A stretch of DNA of 64,000 nucleotides, from NCBI RefSeq assembly GCF_003609775.1, contig NZ_AP018050.1:124001-188000 (forward strand), in the 5' to 3' direction. Below the pieces are notes generated by a model. It did no database searches. It saw nothing but the letters and a program-made list of their open reading frames with translations, and was not told the origin of the DNA. Made by a program: the position numbers and the translations under genes. The first letter of the stretch is position 1. Every line of letters begins with the position of its first letter. Below, piece after piece: positions 61,488 to 64,000 of the stretch. This stretch comes from Prevotella melaninogenica. Lineage in GTDB: Bacteria; Bacteroidota; Bacteroidia; Bacteroidales; Bacteroidaceae.

Positions 61488-62760
61488 CTGATACTATTTT
61501 TGATTTATTCTTATCATCACTATTTATTTGTTGTACTTCTCGAACTATATCACGTGTCATATTAAACTCTTCTTCCTTGAATTTACTGTCAATAAGCATA
61601 TTAACCGCAGAACCAGCAATACCCATTCCAAAGCCAATTAATCCTCCTATAAACTCTCCTTTTGCATATTGAGCCTTTTGTGTAGCCTGCTTTGCAACAT
61701 TTCCTTTATGGTTTGCCCTTTGGCGTTCACCTTTAGCTCGTCCTTTCATTTTATCACTCGAGCTGTTAGAAATCTTTTGCTCTCGTCTTGCAGCTTTGCC
61801 TTCTGCTTTTTGATGCTTTTCGATAGCTTTAGCTTTGTTCTGTTTACTTTCTTTATATTTACCCCAATTCTCCTTAGCGTCATTATATGTTCCTTTTCCT
61901 CTTTTCTTTTCAATACCTTCTTCCTTTGCAATATCATAAGCTTCGTCCTCAATCTTTTCTTGGTAATCATATTCAAATTCTTTGTCTTCGTGTAGCATCT
62001 CATACTGATCTATATTCAGGTCATCATCAGCATATCCGTCAAAGCCATCTTTTAAAGCAGCAATCGCCGTTATAGCCATAGAAACAGGGTTAGCAGCACC
62101 TGTTGCACCGCTTATTACACCTTGAATAAATTGATTCAAATATTCTTGATTAATTATTTCATGATTGTTATCTGATATCATACGTGCTGCCTGTGCAGCC
62201 AACCCATCGTCAATGATGAGCGTAACAATTCCTCCTTGTGGACATGGAATAAAAGAATGCGATAATATAGCTTTTTCTCCTTCAATGATTGTACTTGGAA
62301 GTCCCATATCCCATGTAGCATCTAATGATGCGTCACATAAATGTTCCAAATCATACCCTAACTTAAATATACTACCCCCAAAAGTCAGTGCCCCAATCAT
62401 CACTGATGCGGCAATTTCACCTCCCATCGCAGGTAAGACAGCAGCTCCAATTCCAGCAACAATACCTCCTGCCAAACCTCCAGTTGCAATCGTTGCTGCT
62501 ATAAGAGCAATAGCTCCTGCTACAACAAGAGCACCTACTGCTATGCCAAAGAGTGATGCTATAACTCCACCCCATTTCATCTGTGGCACTCTACATTCAA
62601 AACAATTACTGATTTTGGTGTCTACAATACGTAGCACAGGCTTGTCATCCTTTGTCAATGCTGTACAGATTCTTGAGGGTGTTCCTATTTTCAATGGAGA
62701 AGGAATTGTCATATTGGTACAGACAACGTTAGTCCCCAATTCAATATATTGTTCGCTCAT
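61477..62760 (-). CDS. Hydrophobic PAAR-like T6SS effector (module 3)
   Basis: 427 residues. Homologous to the module 1 effector: start ELGTNVVCTNMT, then KWGGVIASLFGIAVGALVVAGAIAL (membrane helices about 66-115), second PAAR-like half (IEGEKAILSHSFIPCPQGGIVTLIID) and GVISGATGAANPVSMAI. The C-terminal part is different: an acidic EDKEFEYDYQEKIEDEAY segment, then a long Lys/Arg-rich coiled region (about 290-370), then GGLIGFGMGIAGSAVNMLI. So the delivery part is conserved and the C-terminal third is exchanged. It starts 4 bp after the adaptor and overlaps the first immunity gene by 11 nt. Confidence 0.75.
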   Translation of the reverse strand: MSEQYIELGTNVVCTNMTIPSPLKIGTPSRICTALTKDDKPVLRIVDTKISNCFECRVPQMKWGGVIASLFGIAVGALVVAGAIALIAATIATGGLAGGIVAGIGAAVLPAMGGEIAASVMIGALTFGGSIFKLGYDLEHLCDASLDATWDMGLPSTIIEGEKAILSHSFIPCPQGGIVTLIIDDGLAAQAARMISDNNHEIINQEYLNQFIQGVISGATGAANPVSMAITAIAALKDGFDGYADDDLNIDQYEMLHEDKEFEYDYQEKIEDEAYDIAKEEGIEKKRGKGTYNDAKENWGKYKESKQNKAKAIEKHQKAEGKAARREQKISNSSSDKMKGRAKGERQRANHKGNVAKQATQKAQYAKGEFIGGLIGFGMGIAGSAVNMLIDSKFKEEEFNMTRDIVREVQQINSDDKNKSKIVSDGK

Positions 62761-62764
62761 CTTC

Positions 62765-63670
62765 TTAAACTATTTGTCGGATTTTACAGTGAATTGTTAA
62801 GTTCAGGTTATTAACAATTTCTTCAATGATATAGCATTCCGCCTCCTGAACATATCTCTCCTTTTCATTTAGTAGCACATGTGAATTAAATTGTGCGTTG
62901 TATGAAGAGAAACTATATTGAATTGAAGGCTTAAAACGCTCGTCATACTCTTTCTTAATTCGTTCAGAGAGTTTTACAGAATCTGAAACAGAACTCTTAA
63001 GTTCATAAATAACAGACTCTACGGATTCTTTCTGTATACGAGGCGTAAGTGTCATCGGAAACTTTACACCTTGAAATAGCTGTGATGGAAATTCTATATC
63101 TGTTGTTGCTGCGTAGTTAGGCTTACCAACAAGATAGCCATCAAATAACAGCAGGAATATCATTTTTCCATAGAACTCAGCCATTAGGAGTTTTTCGTCT
63201 ACGATAACTTTCTCCATTGAGTCTATAAAAGCATTTACATTCTCTTTTGTGTCAGCTGAACGAAGGAAACTATAATTATCCAGCATGTTCTTCTTATACT
63301 CCTGCCATTTCTCAACAATCTCATTATGATTGACAATACCTACCATTTTACCAGTTGCCATGTCAATATCAAAAACAGACTCGAATTTTAGTTTTTCTAA
63401 GTCTATGATCATATCCAAAGGCTTCTGATAACTTGGTGGATAAACGGAAACAAACTGCTCCAGCAGCTTACAATAAGCATTCATCGCAGGACGTTTAAGA
63501 TTCTCTGCCCACTCAAATTGATAATCTGACTTTGTTCTGATAGTACAAGCTGGTACACCATTTAGTTTTGTAATGATGGTTTGCTCACATCTATATTTAT
63601 TTGTTTTTAGGCGCATATTATCTTTTTCTGCGCACTGCTCATGTACCTCTTGCCAATATGTTTTTTTCAT
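62765..63670 (-). CDS. Putative effector adaptor/chaperone (module 3)
   Basis: 301 residues, soluble. Related along its length to the module 1 adaptor (KYRCxQTIxTKL, xVNHNEIxxxWxExKK, YSFxxYNxxFxxxxxxNxxER near the C-terminus, followed by a final beta region TIHCKIRQIV). No database domain recognised. It follows the C-terminal end of the vgrG that runs off the window by 16 bp and precedes the effector by 4 bp. The repeated gene order is the main evidence for an adaptor role. Confidence 0.65.
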   Translation of the reverse strand: MKKTYWQEVHEQCAEKDNMRLKTNKYRCEQTIITKLNGVPACTIRTKSDYQFEWAENLKRPAMNAYCKLLEQFVSVYPPSYQKPLDMIIDLEKLKFESVFDIDMATGKMVGIVNHNEIVEKWQEYKKNMLDNYSFLRSADTKENVNAFIDSMEKVIVDEKLLMAEFYGKMIFLLLFDGYLVGKPNYAATTDIEFPSQLFQGVKFPMTLTPRIQKESVESVIYELKSSVSDSVKLSERIKKEYDERFKPSIQYSFSSYNAQFNSHVLLNEKERYVQEAECYIIEEIVNNLNLTIHCKIRQIV

Positions 63671-63686
63671 AAATGAAAATAAAATG

Positions 63687-64000
63687 TTAGTTAATCTTCA
63701 CAGGGTCACCCTTCAAGGACAGCTTTGGTCCTTCAATATCGGTTTCACCGTTAATCTTATTATTTGTTCCTGTTACTGTGTTGTTTTTTCCTGTTATAGA
63801 ATTGTTCTCAGCCTCCAAGATTATATTCTTACTGCTGATTCGTACTTCGTCTCCTTTGATTGTAATTGTACTACCACCAACCGTCAATGTTATCTGTGTT
63901 TTACCAGAAAGGTCAATGTTTCCACTACTATCCATTGTGAGAACACTTGAACCACCTTTTCCCACAGATGTTGTAGCCTTAGAAGCTGCATTAAGGCTTT
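63687..64000 (-). CDS. tssI: VgrG (TssI), C-terminal end, continues past the window (module 3)
   Basis: Only the last ~104 codons are in the window; the frame is open at 64000. LNAASKATTSVGKGGSSVLTMDSSGNIDL matches the needle of the other copies (LNAKATHSVSAGNN...GKCLLNMDSAGNITLDG). The tip after ITLTVGG is unique (KINGETDIEGPKLSLKGDPVKIN), although its last residues resemble the DIVGNPVNIN tip of module 1. As the first module in the direction of transcription it may be the one with a complete 5' end; this cannot be seen here. Confidence 0.82.
   Translation of the reverse strand, partial: SLNAASKATTSVGKGGSSVLTMDSSGNIDLSGKTQITLTVGGSTITIKGDEVRISSKNIILEAENNSITGKNNTVTGTNNKINGETDIEGPKLSLKGDPVKIN

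Overview
The window looks like a chromosomal segment of a Prevotella-type Bacteroidetes. The support is SusC/SusD pairs, BACON and DUF1735/LamG surface lipoproteins, type IX secretion (T9SS) sorting tails, a PorV-like barrel, Bacteroidetes promoters (TTG, about 20 bp, TAnnTTTG) and a subtype iii type VI secretion system (T6SSiii) with TssN/O/P/Q/R. Species cannot be fixed from the sequence alone.

Layout. 1-7 kb (+): a run of secreted proteins: BACON lipoprotein, subtilisin-like S8 protease with a T9SS tail, PorV-like barrel, secreted protein of unknown function. 7-9 kb: repeat-rich spacer and a PepSY membrane protein preceded by a possible 16-codon leader ORF. 9-12 kb (-): a Sau3AI/MutH-like restriction enzyme plus C5-cytosine methyltransferase. 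12-19 kb (-): a compact glycan-utilisation locus, susC-susD-GH18-DUF1735/LamG, probably for N-glycans. 19.7-24 kb: Mrp, a small conserved protein, a short promoter-hairpin unit, a flavin-binding PNPOx-like protein and an HI0933-type flavoprotein. 24.3-29.6 kb: a palindromic intergenic element, tRNA-Ser(TGA), then an HTH-DUF262/DUF1524-DUF262 operon resembling GmrSD-type anti-phage nucleases.

29.9-64 kb (-): a T6SSiii locus. In the direction of transcription (right to left) it begins with three stacked cargo modules. Each consists of vgrG (or a vgrG 3' part), a ~300-aa putative adaptor/chaperone, a hydrophobic PAAR-like effector, and membrane-anchored candidate immunity proteins. The rightmost vgrG runs off the window. 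The other two are cut 5' at the same nucleotide and fused to debris of the preceding module. Next comes a Tle1-like lipase with a DUF2931 lipoprotein inside a duplicated tssE-to-tssF block. That block carries a decayed tssE, a DUF2931 pseudogene with a nonsense codon, a tssF fragment and an IS30-family insertion. The structural operon follows: tssE, tssF, clpV(tssH), tssG, tssN, tssK, tssO, tssQ, tssP, tssR. tssB, tssC and hcp are not in the window.

The most interesting reading is that the 42-64 kb region is an archive of exchanged VgrG-tail/effector/immunity cassettes, comparable in logic to Rhs orphan-tip arrays. It keeps sequence scars of each exchange: immunity 5' fragments, effector 3' scars, identical vgrG junctions, and a T8 frameshift in one effector. 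Functions of adaptors, effectors and immunity proteins are inferred from order, membrane segments and homology inside the window, not from database searches.
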